Assembly: GCA_003707065.3 (NCBI GenBank)
Contig: PPXM03000004.1
Coordinates: 62,001-126,000 of the forward strand
Source: Trigonopsis variabilis
Lineage: Eukaryota; Ascomycota; Trigonopsidomycetes; Trigonopsidales; Trigonopsidaceae
Reading direction: 5' to 3'
DNA: 64,000 nucleotides
Shown here: positions 1 through 8,737 of the stretch, in pieces
How positions within the stretch are numbered: the first letter of the stretch is position 1
How the letters are laid out: each line of letters starts with the position of its first letter
Program-made: the position numbers and the translations under genes
The notes under the pieces: model-generated
What the model was told of the DNA's origin: nothing
What the model saw: the letters and a program-made list of their open reading frames with translations, nothing else
Database searches by the model: none

Positions 1-818
1 GCGCGCCGTGCCTTCGGCACTGGCCTCGATATAAAAATTTTCCCCTGCTAAATCTCGGCAAATCGGCCGGCAATTTGCAGCAGAAAGTCTCTGCTAGTGC
101 CAAATGAGCACTGCTGAAGGACTATTCGTGTAAAAAAGTGCAGTTTTAGTACTCTGGCAGCAGTAAAGCCCCGGTGTTCCACAAAGCTTCTAGTGACTCC
201 CGGGCCACAAGTGTACGCCGGGAAACGGACAGTTTGTGTAGGCTAAGAATCTTAGGGCGAATACGACGGCCATAGCTTGAGACCACGCCGTGTAAAGATA
301 AGATCGAGAGGCCTGTTAGTGCATGTTAGACTCGGTTCTTTTTTGTTTTTGCCTGCGAGCTCATTCCGCTGTTATCTTGCGTGCAAAGTGGCTCTCAGTG
401 TGGCGCCGTAGTATTGGCATGACTCGTCCAGTGGACAGATAGTGGGTTGACGTAGTCCGAAATGGGACAGCCGATCATAAGTGAATCGAGTGATTAAAAG
501 GGTGGTTTGATCAGGGAGGCAAAGGAGCGAGAGCGTACAAGAATTTGCTAAGAAAAGATAACAGACTGAGGAGATTGCCTCTTTGGTCGGCGCTCTTGGC
601 CCCGGTTCCATGGCCCCTGCTTATCAGACGGACACTAATGCTGCGGGCGATGATGGCTTTAGCGGAAGGCACTCTGGGGCCAGTGCAAAAGAGGACGAGG
701 ATATTGACCCTCTGGGGCTTCGCTTTATCTGCGCCGCCTTGTGTTCATATAATGTTTCAAGTCATATATATAGACCGGCTCCCTCCTCCCCTCATCCAAG
801 CATTGACCAGTTCGAGCC
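1..818. promoter_or_regulatory. Gene-free 5' end of window; GATA-rich promoter of the amino-acid permease
   Basis: No coding region is convincing here. The stretch precedes the permease at 819. It holds five GATAA motifs (GATAAG 297-302, TTATC 372-376, GATAA 557-561, CTTATC 620-625, TTATC 725-729), plus a GATAG near 438. Roughly one GATAA would be expected by chance in the last 525 bp. In ascomycetes GATAA is bound by Gln3/Gat1/AreA-type nitrogen regulators, so nitrogen-source control of the permease is a fair inference. An ATATATATA tract at 764-772, 47 bp before the ATG, is a plausible TATA box. The first 60 bases are GC-rich and could be the tail of a gene lying outside the window. Confidence 0.5.
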
Positions 819-2579
819 ATGTCGTCTGAAATTAGTCGTACCGAGGTGTCCAAGGCCTACGATGACGCCAAAGATTTTGAAGAGCCCGTGTCGGTCGACA
901 CTGAGAAGGGCCAGATTGCGCTGACCACGCGCGGAGGGTTCATGGGATGGATAGACACGTTCAAGCCCCAGCCGCCTCGAATGGTGATCAACCCCATCAC
1001 TGGCGAGCTGGAGGAGATCCAAGAGACTCCGCAGCTCAAGCGTCGTCTCAAGGGACGTCACTTGCAGATGATTGCCATTGGTGGCTCCATTGGCACCGGT
1101 CTGTTTGTGGGTTCTGGTTCCGCGCTGGCCACTGGCGGCCCTGCCTCGCTGATTATCGACTTTTTCATCATTGGCATCATGTTGTTCTGTACCGTCCACG
1201 CTCTTGGTGAGCTCTCGGTCACCTTTCCTGTCGCGGGTTCGTTTGCCCAGTTTGGCTCGCGAATGTTGGACCCCGCCTGGGGCTTTGCCATGGGTCTGAA
1301 CTACGCCCTTCAGTGGTTTGTTGTCTTCCCGCTCGAACTCACGGCCGCGTCGTTGACCATCCAGTACTGGCCTGGCGCGCAGAGCGTCAATCCGGCTGCC
1401 TGGGTGGCCATTTTCTGGACCACCGTCGTTGTCATCAACTTTTTTGGTGTCCGCGGGTACGGTGAGGCCGAGTTTGTGTTTTCGTTTATCAAGGTGATTG
1501 CTGTTTGTGGCTTTATCATTCTCGGAATCATCCTGGTCTGCGGTGGCGGTCCCGACGGACACTATATTGGTGGCCACCACTTCTACGACCCGGGTGCGTT
1601 TGCCTATGGATTCAAGGGTCTCTGCTCGGTCTTTGTCACGGCCGCGTTTGCTTTTGCCGGCACTGAGCTGGTCGGGTTGGCTGCTGCCGAGACTCAGAAC
1701 CCCCGCAAATCTCTGCCCACGGCCACCAAGCAAGTGTTCTGGCGGATCACCTTGTTTTACATCATCTCGTTGCTTTTGATTGGCCTCTTGGTTCCCTACA
1801 ACGACCCTCGACTGTTGAACGGAACCTCGTCTGCCGACGCCAAGGCCTCGCCCTTTGTCATTGCCATTCGAAACGCTTCTATTCCCGCCCTGCCCTCCAT
1901 CATGAACGTGGTCATTATGATCTCTGTCCTCTCGGTCGCCAACTCGTCTGTCTATGCGTGCTCGCGAACGCTGGCGTCGCTGGCCAACCAGCGCATGTTC
2001 CCCTCCATCTTTGGCTACATTGATAGAGAAGGCCGTCCCTTGGTCGGTATTGCCTTCACCTGCATGTTTGGGCTCCTGGCCTTTATCGTGTCTGCCGGAA
2101 GCGACACCGAGACCCAGGTCTTCAACTGGCTCCTGGCCATCTCGGGTCTGTCGTCCATCTTCACCTGGGGCTCCATCAACCTTTGCCACTTGCGATTCCG
2201 TCGCGCGTGGAGAATCCAGGGCCACTCGTTGGACGAGCTGCCTTTCAAGTCCTACGGCGGTCTCATTGGCTCGTGGCTCGGCTTCATCATCAACTGCCTC
2301 GTCCTCATTGCCCAGTTCTGGACCGCCGTCTGGCCCATTGGCGAGAAACCCAACGCCGAGACCTTCTTTGAGGCGTATCTTGCTGCTCCTGTCGTCTTGG
2401 TTTCATATGTCGCCTGGAAGATCTGGTTCCGCCCGGGCTTTGTCCGCGCCAAGGATATGGATCTTGTCACGGGACGACGGGAGGTCGACGTCGATGCTCT
2501 CATTGCCGAAATCAAAGCAGAAAAGGAAGAACTTCGCAAGAAGAACTTTTTTATCCGAGTTTATAAGTTCTGGTGTTGA
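819..2579 (+). CDS. Amino-acid permease, YAT/AAP family (GAP1/AGP1-like)
   Basis: Intronless gene for a 586-residue plasma-membrane amino-acid/H+ symporter. After a hydrophilic N-terminus of about 85 residues, the stretch HLQMIAIGGSIGTGLFVGSG opens TM1, as in the yeast amino-acid transporter family, and about twelve hydrophobic segments follow. The protein ends in Phe-Trp-Cys. That FWC end is the palmitoylated C-terminus of yeast permeases handled by Pfa4/Shr3-type factors. Which amino acids are carried cannot be read from sequence; a broad-range GAP1/AGP1 type is the best guess. Codons end mostly in G or C, unlike most neighbours but similar to RPL7, which suggests high expression rather than transfer. 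The GATA-rich upstream region suggests nitrogen regulation. Confidence 0.93.
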   Translation: MSSEISRTEVSKAYDDAKDFEEPVSVDTEKGQIALTTRGGFMGWIDTFKPQPPRMVINPITGELEEIQETPQLKRRLKGRHLQMIAIGGSIGTGLFVGSGSALATGGPASLIIDFFIIGIMLFCTVHALGELSVTFPVAGSFAQFGSRMLDPAWGFAMGLNYALQWFVVFPLELTAASLTIQYWPGAQSVNPAAWVAIFWTTVVVINFFGVRGYGEAEFVFSFIKVIAVCGFIILGIILVCGGGPDGHYIGGHHFYDPGAFAYGFKGLCSVFVTAAFAFAGTELVGLAAAETQNPRKSLPTATKQVFWRITLFYIISLLLIGLLVPYNDPRLLNGTSSADAKASPFVIAIRNASIPALPSIMNVVIMISVLSVANSSVYACSRTLASLANQRMFPSIFGYIDREGRPLVGIAFTCMFGLLAFIVSAGSDTETQVFNWLLAISGLSSIFTWGSINLCHLRFRRAWRIQGHSLDELPFKSYGGLIGSWLGFIINCLVLIAQFWTAVWPIGEKPNAETFFEAYLAAPVVLVSYVAWKIWFRPGFVRAKDMDLVTGRREVDVDALIAEIKAEKEELRKKNFFIRVYKFWC

Positions 2580-2874
2580 TCATGTTGTCTTGTATTTTTA
2601 GTTAGGTCTGGTCGTTTATATGGTCGTACGGTGAATAACTGAGCAGTAGCTAGTATATATTCCAAGATGATTAGTTTTATCACCTAGTGATGAGTAGTTT
2701 TCACCAACTATCCTAATCACTTGTTTGGCAGCAGGTGCTGCGGGACCTTGGTGAGATGCTCTCGTAGCATGTTACCGAGGCGCTCGTTGCCTTGTAGTGA
2801 GCTCTGCGCTTTAGTACCGCCGATAGTTTTCACTCCCATCTCGACTTTGACTGTCGATCAACTCTTTCTATATA

Positions 2875-3689
2875 ATGTCGACGGTTGCTCCAGCGTTTCG
2901 TCAGGCCAAAATCCTACCCAAGAAACCTCCAGCATTCGACGGCGGAGAACAGAAGACGTTACGGATCTATCCCGTGACGAATTATACGTTTGGCACCAAG
3001 GAAGCCCAGCCAGAAGAGGATCCGTCGGTTGCGTCTCGGCTACAACGGTTGAAAGATCAATATGAAGCTTACGGAATGAGACGATCGTGCGAAGGAATCC
3101 TGCTGTGTCATGAGAACGGGCATCCCCACGTTCTGACTCTTCAGATTGCCAACGCCTTCTTCAAATTGTAAGTGATTAATTGGTTGATGTGAAGCTAATC
3201 ATTCAGACCGGGAGACTACTTGGCGGCAGATGAAGAAGAGGTAGAAGGGTTCACTAAACGGCTGAGTGAGCGGTTGGGCGAATGTTGGTGCTTCCGCTGA
3301 GAATAAACTAACTGGCAGCTGGCGACGGGTCGAAAGAGTGGAACATTGGAGACTGTATTGCCCAGTGGTGGCGGCCGAATTTCGAAACTCACATGTATCC
3401 TTACCTTCCTGCTCATGTGACTGAGCCCAAGGAGTGCAAGAAACTCTACCTAATCAACCTTCCTCAGCATAAAATCCTGAACGTCCCGAAGAATATGAAA
3501 CTGCTGGCCGTTCCGCTATTTGAGTTGTATGAAAATAGTGCTCGATATGGAGGGCAACTGGCTGTGAGTGCTAGTCGTATGAGGAGTCGCTAACAACAGG
3601 CTGTTCCCCAATATCTAAGTCGGTACCATTTCGAGATCCTCGACGCTGATGGGAATGTCCTGTCTACTACCAAACTCAACGAGAATTAA
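2875..3689 (+). CDS. NUDT21: Cleavage factor Im 25-kDa subunit (CFIm25/NUDT21 orthologue)
   Basis: Four exons (2875-3167, 3207-3283, 3319-3563, 3600-3689) give 234 residues, against 227 in human. CFIm25 is the RNA-binding Nudix-fold subunit of mammalian cleavage factor I, which reads UGUA and steers poly(A)-site choice in the nucleus. The match runs along the whole protein: HVLTLQIANAFFKLPGD, then QWWRPNFE, YPYLPAHVTEPKE and VPLFELYENSARYG, mirroring human PHVLLLQLGTTFFKLPGG, WWRPNFEPPQYPYIPAHIT and APLFELYDNAPGYG. The introns are 39, 35 and 36 nt; the second has an unusual GTTGGT donor, chosen because it keeps the frame. S. cerevisiae has no CFIm25, so this gene is informative about lineage. 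It converges on CAB5. Confidence 0.9.
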
Positions 3690-3787
3690 TATTGAATGTT
3701 GGCTTGCGAGTCTATAGACGGTCTCCTGGTCTTCCCCGGATCCATTCCACCCGAAGCAGCCTTGTCGGCGATCGAATCTCCCCGGCC

Positions 3788-4492
3788 TTACAATTTGGCC
3801 TTTAAATGATAATAGTTTCTGATAAAAGTCCATAGACTTAGAATCAGCCCTATAGGAGGGAACCATTCTAGATAATATCGTACTTTCCCGGGCGAGATCG
3901 ATTCTACCAGTTGATCAACCCGGGCATACAAGTCTTGCAGCGTAGAATCATTCACCACAATCGCATCGGCCTTACCAGCTTTCTGCTCAAGAGGCATCTG
4001 GCTATTGATCCGCTGGTTCGCCTCTTCTCGACTCAGCCCGTCGCGTTTCTCCAGTCGCTTGATTTCATTTTCATGGGAACAGATCACCACCACAGTCATG
4101 CCACAGAACAGATCAAGCCTGGCTTCAAATAATAGAGGTACGTCCAGCACGACCATCTTTGCCCCAGACAGCCAGCTCCAGATGACCTTTTTGATGATCT
4201 CCCGCCTGACCAGCGGATGAACGATCCTGTTCAAGTCTTTCCTCGCTTCGGGATCGTTGAAGATGTACCGTCCTAACGCCATTCGGTTCACCTGCCCGTC
4301 CTCCTGAACCAGATTAGGGATATCCTTTCCAAACCGTTTCAATATCTGCTTGTACCCGCTCGACCCAGGCTCAACCACTTGCCGAGCTATCTTATCAGCG
4401 TCGACTATCTCCAGTCCATGATGCTCTCCGAGATATCTAGATACCGTAGACTTTCCGGTGCCAATCCCTCCCGTTAATCCAACCACTAACAT
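3788..4492 (-). CDS. CAB5: Dephospho-CoA kinase
   Basis: Intronless, 234 residues. The enzyme phosphorylates the 3'-OH of the ribose of dephospho-CoA with ATP, the last step of coenzyme A synthesis. The P-loop GGIGTGKST lies at residues 8-16, followed by the CoaE signatures IVDADKIAR, IVHPLVR and VLDVPLLFEARLD, then KRDGLSREEA in the lid region. A hydrophobic C-terminal segment (WFPPIGLILSLWTFI) resembles the membrane-anchor tail of the eukaryotic enzymes, which sit on mitochondria or lipid droplets. The start is the first ATG and lies directly before the P-loop strand, as in the family. The stop is 98 bp from that of the convergent NUDT21 gene. Confidence 0.93.
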   Translation of the reverse strand: MLVVGLTGGIGTGKSTVSRYLGEHHGLEIVDADKIARQVVEPGSSGYKQILKRFGKDIPNLVQEDGQVNRMALGRYIFNDPEARKDLNRIVHPLVRREIIKKVIWSWLSGAKMVVLDVPLLFEARLDLFCGMTVVVICSHENEIKRLEKRDGLSREEANQRINSQMPLEQKAGKADAIVVNDSTLQDLYARVDQLVESISPGKVRYYLEWFPPIGLILSLWTFIRNYYHLKAKL

Positions 4493-4831
4493 TATCTGAA
4501 ACTGGAGCCGTTACCGCTCTTTACCTAATTGCGGGGGAATTTTAACGTTATGTCGACGAATCGACAAATGTCGGCTGGTTACAGCTCATTCCTGGAATGC
4601 CCCACCCATAGTCGTCGTGGCCTCACAACGAACACATACCAGGAACTCTTTCGACTTTGCATTTAATTATCTACAAAGAGAGCCATACGAACTATTTACG
4701 CTATACTTGTCCATGCAATAGCAGCCTTACTGATTACTCTGCGTCGAGTGCGTACACTATAGAGAGCGTAGCAACGCATCCTCCCCCAAGCTGTTGCATC
4801 GTTCTTGCTCTGTTACAATCTCCCAACCGTC

Positions 4832-5797
4832 ATGCTATTTCGCCACCATCTGGCGCGAATCTCGTTGGGGGATCTCCTCCGACAGATCTCGCAGCAGGCC
4901 AAGCGGGTCAAGCAGTCGCTGGAATCCTTAGCAGACAGTCTCTCGTCTGCTTCGGAGGACCTGGCTGCTGAGCTCCAGCGTCGGCCGGCTCGAGTTCCCG
5001 TTCCCATCCCAGCTCAAACACGACAGGGACACGACCGTCTCAGGCGTCTCTTTAGTTCACATAGACCTCCGCTGGCCCGTCTTTCTTATCGGCAAAGTGG
5101 ATCCGCCACACTCCAGACCCGTTTCTACCACGAGCTGGTCCGTTCATGCGGCCCAGTTGGCACTCGGATGGCTCTGAGAAGGCGTTTTGATAGCCAGGTT
5201 CGGGTTCCAGACTGGTTCCTGACTCCTTTTGGCCGCAATCCGTCGTCTAGATTCTTCTCATCGTCTAGTCGTCTGGCTGCGAGGGCTGTAAATGATATCA
5301 AACGCTACTGCATACTCCCGCCGGCTGCGGAGGACGCTGTCGATAAAGTGACAAGCGTCAGTGCCAGTGCCAAACCCATTAAGACATTCCGGCCACTCAG
5401 AGACCGTGACGGCCCTAATTCTTTTATCGACTTTGATCTCGTTCCAGTGCTTGGGTTTTCGAGTGTCTTCTCGTTGACTCCTTCGGCAACACAGACCCTG
5501 GCGTCCGACTTGCGTGCTCATGTTAAATCCTTGGATGTCATCCGTCTTGATTTAGAAAAACTGTCTGGTCTTGGATCTCTTAGTGTCACCTGTGAAAATG
5601 GAGGTACACTGCGGGTGCATTTCCCGGGAAGAGATTCGGATGAAGTCAACCGTTTGGTCCGCGATCTTCAGCTAAGCAGAAGCAAGGTGTGGCAAGAAAG
5701 AATGGATGACTCGGTCTTGTCTCTGTACGACTCTGATTTGAATGCAAGCGACCGTTCCTGGGGCTCTGACAGTTCATGGTCTCGACAAAGCTTATGA
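4832..5797 (+). CDS. Uncharacterised protein, possible mitochondrial presequence
   Basis: Intronless, 321 residues from the ATG at 4832. I do not recognise the family. The N-terminus (MLFRHHLARISLGDLLRQIS) is basic and amphipathic like a mitochondrial presequence, and the first 150 residues are rich in Arg and Ser. From about residue 190 the sequence looks like a folded domain: FIDFDLVPVLGFSSVF, then VIRLDLEKLSGLGSLSV, a GGTLRVHFPG strand and a predicted helix EVNRLVRDLQL. The tail is acidic and Ser/Asp-rich. The open frame, coding-like composition and position between two transcribed genes argue that it is real. Mitochondrial location is inference only. Confidence 0.7.
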   Translation: MLFRHHLARISLGDLLRQISQQAKRVKQSLESLADSLSSASEDLAAELQRRPARVPVPIPAQTRQGHDRLRRLFSSHRPPLARLSYRQSGSATLQTRFYHELVRSCGPVGTRMALRRRFDSQVRVPDWFLTPFGRNPSSRFFSSSSRLAARAVNDIKRYCILPPAAEDAVDKVTSVSASAKPIKTFRPLRDRDGPNSFIDFDLVPVLGFSSVFSLTPSATQTLASDLRAHVKSLDVIRLDLEKLSGLGSLSVTCENGGTLRVHFPGRDSDEVNRLVRDLQLSRSKVWQERMDDSVLSLYDSDLNASDRSWGSDSSWSRQSL

Positions 5798-5951
5798 GTA
5801 ATGATTGGTAAACTATTAGATATATTTATGGATATATATGGAGAAATGGTAGTTCGTGACCAAATAAGTGAATTAGAATGCTCAAACACAGCTAAAAATA
5901 CATTTCATTCCTATCTTACAGTTGCAGCGACGCCGCTAGGGGATACTTGCC

Positions 5952-6663
5952 CTACCCTCTACCCGGCTTTGCCTTGAAAAATAGCTGCAAAAAGTACTCC
6001 TTTGTATCCTTATTGTAGTAATCCCATAGCCTACCGGGCCGTCTATCGATTTCCCGGTTTTCGAGCTTAAAAGCACACGATTCGTATGGCTCGGCTGCAA
6101 CGACGAGATACTGGAAACTCTTATTGGGCGGCAGGTCTACTTTTTGCTCAAATGCAGACATCAATCGAAAGCGAGGCTTGATTTCAGTGCCAATCTCGGG
6201 ATAAGTCAACTGGAAGAACAAACCAAGCTCCATAGTCACCGGATCCCGAATCTTTGTAATCTTGTAGCCTGGACGTCCAATCTTCACGATATTCTTTCTG
6301 ACCTGGATCCCTTTGGATGAGACTGTCATCTCTCCTCCATCTGCTCCCTTTTTCGCCTCTTTGGTGGCTCGTCTGGCCAGATTGATCTGATGCTTCCTTC
6401 CCTGCGTATGAGCAAGATAGGAGCCTTCACTCGAATGAGACGTCAGACATAATTTACATTCCAGATACCCAAGATGGTTCTTGAACATGTACGGGTCTTT
6501 TTCAATATCGATCGTTTCCAGAGCTAACTTCCTCAACCGCTCCTTTCGCGCAGCATTAGTCTCGCTCCAGTCGGCCACTCCACCGCCTAAACATTATTAG
6601 CTACACTGTCAAAAGACTTGGCTTACCTCCTCGTCTTGAACCCACTCGGTTTTGGTAGTCCAT
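5952..6663 (-). CDS. PRP11: Splicing factor SF3a subunit 2 (Prp11/SAP62)
   Basis: Two exons (6627-6663 and 5952-6586) with a 40-nt intron give 223 residues starting MDYQNRVGSRRGG. Prp11/SF3A2 is a zinc-finger subunit of the SF3a complex of the U2 snRNP and is needed for prespliceosome formation. The matrin-type C2H2 finger is visible (YLECKLCLTSHSSEGSYLAH, then HTQGRKH). The C-terminal half carries KIGRPGYKITK, YPEIG, PRFRLMSAFEQ and VAAEPYESCAFK, all diagnostic of SF3A2. The length is short, like yeast Prp11 (266 aa), without the proline-rich repeats of the animal protein. The small first exon was added because DYQNR..G is conserved at the start of the family. Confidence 0.93.
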
Positions 6664-6905
6664 GGCAGATGTCTTGTGAGATGGACCTGATCAAGTTTCC
6701 AGTACGAACCGTTGCCACACTGACCAGCCGGAGCAGTACGCTTTAGGCCTCGCTTCAGCAGCCTTCGCATGGCAGATGAGCCCGACTGAAAGACGAAATC
6801 AGAGATTTTCACAAGTTTGGAATCCTATGCGTGGTTACAATAATAAAACTACGTAGAACTGCCGATCATTACCTTCCTAGACTTTTCGTCTACTGTACAA
6901 ACACA

Positions 6906-8151
6906 CTAATTTTGGGCCTTGATAAGGTCATTGATCTTGTCCTCGCGATCACCGAGAGAACCACCCTCGATGAAGTGCTTGAACTTTCGGCGGACACCCC
7001 AACCTCCAGAGGGGTTGGACAGCTTGAAGGGCCAGAGGAAGTTGGCGGCTTGCTTGAAGTTGGGTCCGACGGTGTAGATCTCGTGGATGAGATCCTCAAT
7101 ACAGATGATACCGTATTTGCCGAGGCTCTCCTCGATGATGGCGTTGTCGGTGAGGGCAGTTCGCTGACCGTTGACTTTACCGTAACCTCGCTTGTAGATG
7201 AGAGATCGAACGGAGGAAAGGTTGGGGTAGCCGTAGGCAATGTAAGGCTCGACGATTCGGAGCATTTCAATGGTGGCCTTGGTAGCCTTGATGAAGACAC
7301 CGTTGTTGATTTGCAACAATCGCAAAAGCTGGAGAATCTTTCGAGGCTTAGGGGCGATCTTGTTGATACCCTTGATTCGGACGGCAAAGATCAGTTTGGG
7401 TTGGGCAGGAACGTAGTATTCGCCCTTGGACTTGGCAAGTCGGCGAAGACGGACCTCCTCCTTCTCGGCCTCGAGGTACTCTTGGACGTACTTCTCAGCG
7501 CGAGTGAAGATCACCTCATTCTTCTTCTTGAGGGCCTAACCTGGTTAGTCGAACGAAGGCAATCGATAAACTTGAGTGACCTTTGCAATCAATTGTCAGC
7601 CCCGAAAGATGGTTAACGATCGACATCATCGCTTGAAAAGCTAGCCGTATACAATATATGTTCACATCACCCATACAAAGGTCACTCGATGGTGTTTGAC
7701 TTACCTCCTTCTTGGCAGCAGCAGCGGCAATCTTCTTCTCACGAAGTTGATCCTGAGTCTTTCGCTTCTTGAGGATGTTTTCGGGAACTTGAGCACTACC
7801 AATGTTAGTTTTCTCTTTGCTTAAAGATCCATGGCAAAAAGGTGAAGAAATCCAACCCAAGACTTCCCGATATCATTAATCCAAGTTGAAATTCTTTCAA
7901 CAAAGACAAAACCCGTTCAGATGAAATCATCTGAAAGGATGATCTTATAGGTCCCAGAACCACTTGAACACTGCATGAACGGAAAACCGTTCACGAGGAG
8001 GATCCTTCACAGACCTATAAGGCTCATTTATTTAAGACAAACAAGTTCACCAGGAACTTCTGAGTCCAACACATTTTCACTTATTCTCGTGAAAATAACC
8101 TAGTCCACCGGAATATCCATCACCCACCGCCGAATAAAGCACTCACGCCAT
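6906..8151 (-). CDS. RPL7: 60S ribosomal protein L7 (uL30), host of an intronic snoRNA
   Basis: Three exons (8147-8151, 7705-7795, 6906-7535) give 241 residues. uL30 is a large-subunit ribosomal protein. [54 protein letters not shown] and [17 protein letters not shown] match yeast Rpl7 almost residue for residue. The first exon is only ATGGC; the second supplies the basic N-terminal arm. The introns are 351 and 169 nt, far larger than the 32-45 nt usual in this window. The second encodes a C/D snoRNA and the first is full of perfect hairpins. Codon usage is strongly biased, as expected of an abundant protein. A HomolD box lies 65 bp upstream of the ATG. A 261-codon open frame on the other strand is a shadow. 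Confidence 0.96.
7574..7687 (-). ncRNA. Intronic C/D box snoRNA, snR39/snR59/snR39B family
   Basis: The snoRNA lies inside RPL7 intron 2. A perfect 12-bp terminal stem pairs 7676-7687 with 7574-7585. Reading the minus strand, box C is GTGATGT at 7670-7664 and box D is CTGA at 7599-7596; a C'-like ATGATGT is at 7629-7623. The bases just before box D read ACCATCTTTCGGG, then one G. This is a 13-nt exact complement of the conserved 25S rRNA segment CCCGAAAGATGGT. In S. cerevisiae snR39 and snR59 sit in RPL7A and RPL7B introns and guide Am807 there, while free-standing snR39B guides Gm805. The D+5 rule applied here points to the G805 equivalent. Family and host are secure; the exact ends and modified base are inferred. 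Confidence 0.88.
7885..8096 (-). ncRNA. Hairpin-dense segment of RPL7 intron 1 (unidentified structured RNA)
   Basis: This segment of the 351-nt first intron of RPL7 (7796-8146) holds five perfect inverted repeats. They are: 8073-8080/8089-8096 (8 bp); 8043-8048/8054-8059 (6 bp); 7944-7953/8012-8021 (10 bp), which encloses 7976-7982/7987-7993 (7 bp, AAAA loop on the plus strand); 7916-7924/7927-7935 (9 bp); and 7885-7891/7895-7901 (7 bp). An ATAAGA that fits the H-box consensus follows the large hairpin on the transcribed strand, but I find no ACA box at the right place. It may be a divergent H/ACA RNA or a splicing-control element. The function is unknown. Confidence 0.45.
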
Positions 8152-8215
8152 TGTTGTCGAAAGGTTGTTGAAGAAGAAGTTTTGAGTCGGGTCTCGGAGT
8201 GTAACGTCCGCACCT

Positions 8216-8223
8216 TGTGACTG
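8216..8223 (-). promoter_or_regulatory. HomolD box in the RPL7 promoter
   Basis: The plus strand reads TGTGACTG, which is CAGTCACA on the RPL7 strand, 65 bp upstream of the RPL7 ATG. CAGTCACA is the HomolD box of ribosomal-protein genes in Schizosaccharomyces and many other ascomycetes, where it stands in for a TATA box. No Rap1-style element was found upstream of the gene. Confidence 0.65.
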
Positions 8224-8636
8224 TCATGGACCGCCAGGGTTTGCAGTGCTGTGTACGGTGGTCACCTTGCTGCCCTGCCCATGGTTACCATCAACTTTTC
8301 CGTCGCCTCAGCTTTTGATATCGCCAGTAGATATAAAGGTACGGACTGCTTTAGTATAAATATAGAGAGATATACCCTTGCTCTCGTGTATTATGGCCCG
8401 TCATTGGAGTTATAAGTATATGATGGCACCACCACGCTTGCCCTGAATCCTTACCCTAAGGACGCTTCTGGTAAGTTAAGGAGTCGTTACTGGCAGTGAT
8501 TATCAATTCTTCCAATTGTTCCGTCTGTATCAGATATGAAGACAATCGTTATTTAAAGTTTCAGCCTTGTATGAGCCAGATTAGTCTGTCGTTGACGTAT
8601 TTCTAACTTCAGATGGTATGTTACCTTTATTTCCCT

Positions 8637-8737
8637 GAGGTTTAATGATGATTGAATTCGACCGGGCGGACATATTCATTGGTCTTCACCCGTCAGGGTA
8701 GTCGTCTCCAACTGTACAATTGGATACTGAAGGCCTC
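8637..8737 (+). ncRNA. Candidate C/D box snoRNA
   Basis: Box C ATGATGA is at 8645-8651 and box D CTGA at 8727-8730, 75 nt apart. The flanks GAGGTTT (8637-8643) and AGGCCTC (8731-8737) can form a 7-bp terminal stem with two G-U pairs, placed directly outside the boxes as in C/D snoRNAs. I could not match the bases upstream of box D to a remembered rRNA target, and no clear C'/D' pair is visible. It is therefore a candidate only. Confidence 0.35.

Noticed and set aside
792-2225. 477-codon open frame antisense to the permease
   Set aside because: It mirrors the GC-biased permease codons, has a low-complexity hydrophilic translation and matches nothing. The sense strand is a full permease.
6831-7616. 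261-codon open frame antisense to RPL7
   Set aside because: It is a by-product of the strong codon bias of RPL7, runs across an exon-intron boundary of the real gene and resembles no family.
7664-7676. Rap1-like CACCCATACA word
   Set aside because: It lies within the snoRNA box C region inside RPL7 intron 2, not upstream of the gene, and is explained by the snoRNA sequence.
7885-8096. Calling the RPL7 intron 1 hairpins a standard H/ACA snoRNA
   Set aside because: An H-box-like ATAAGA is present, but no ACA lies three bases from a plausible 3' end and the internal loops are too long for a typical pseudouridylation pocket.
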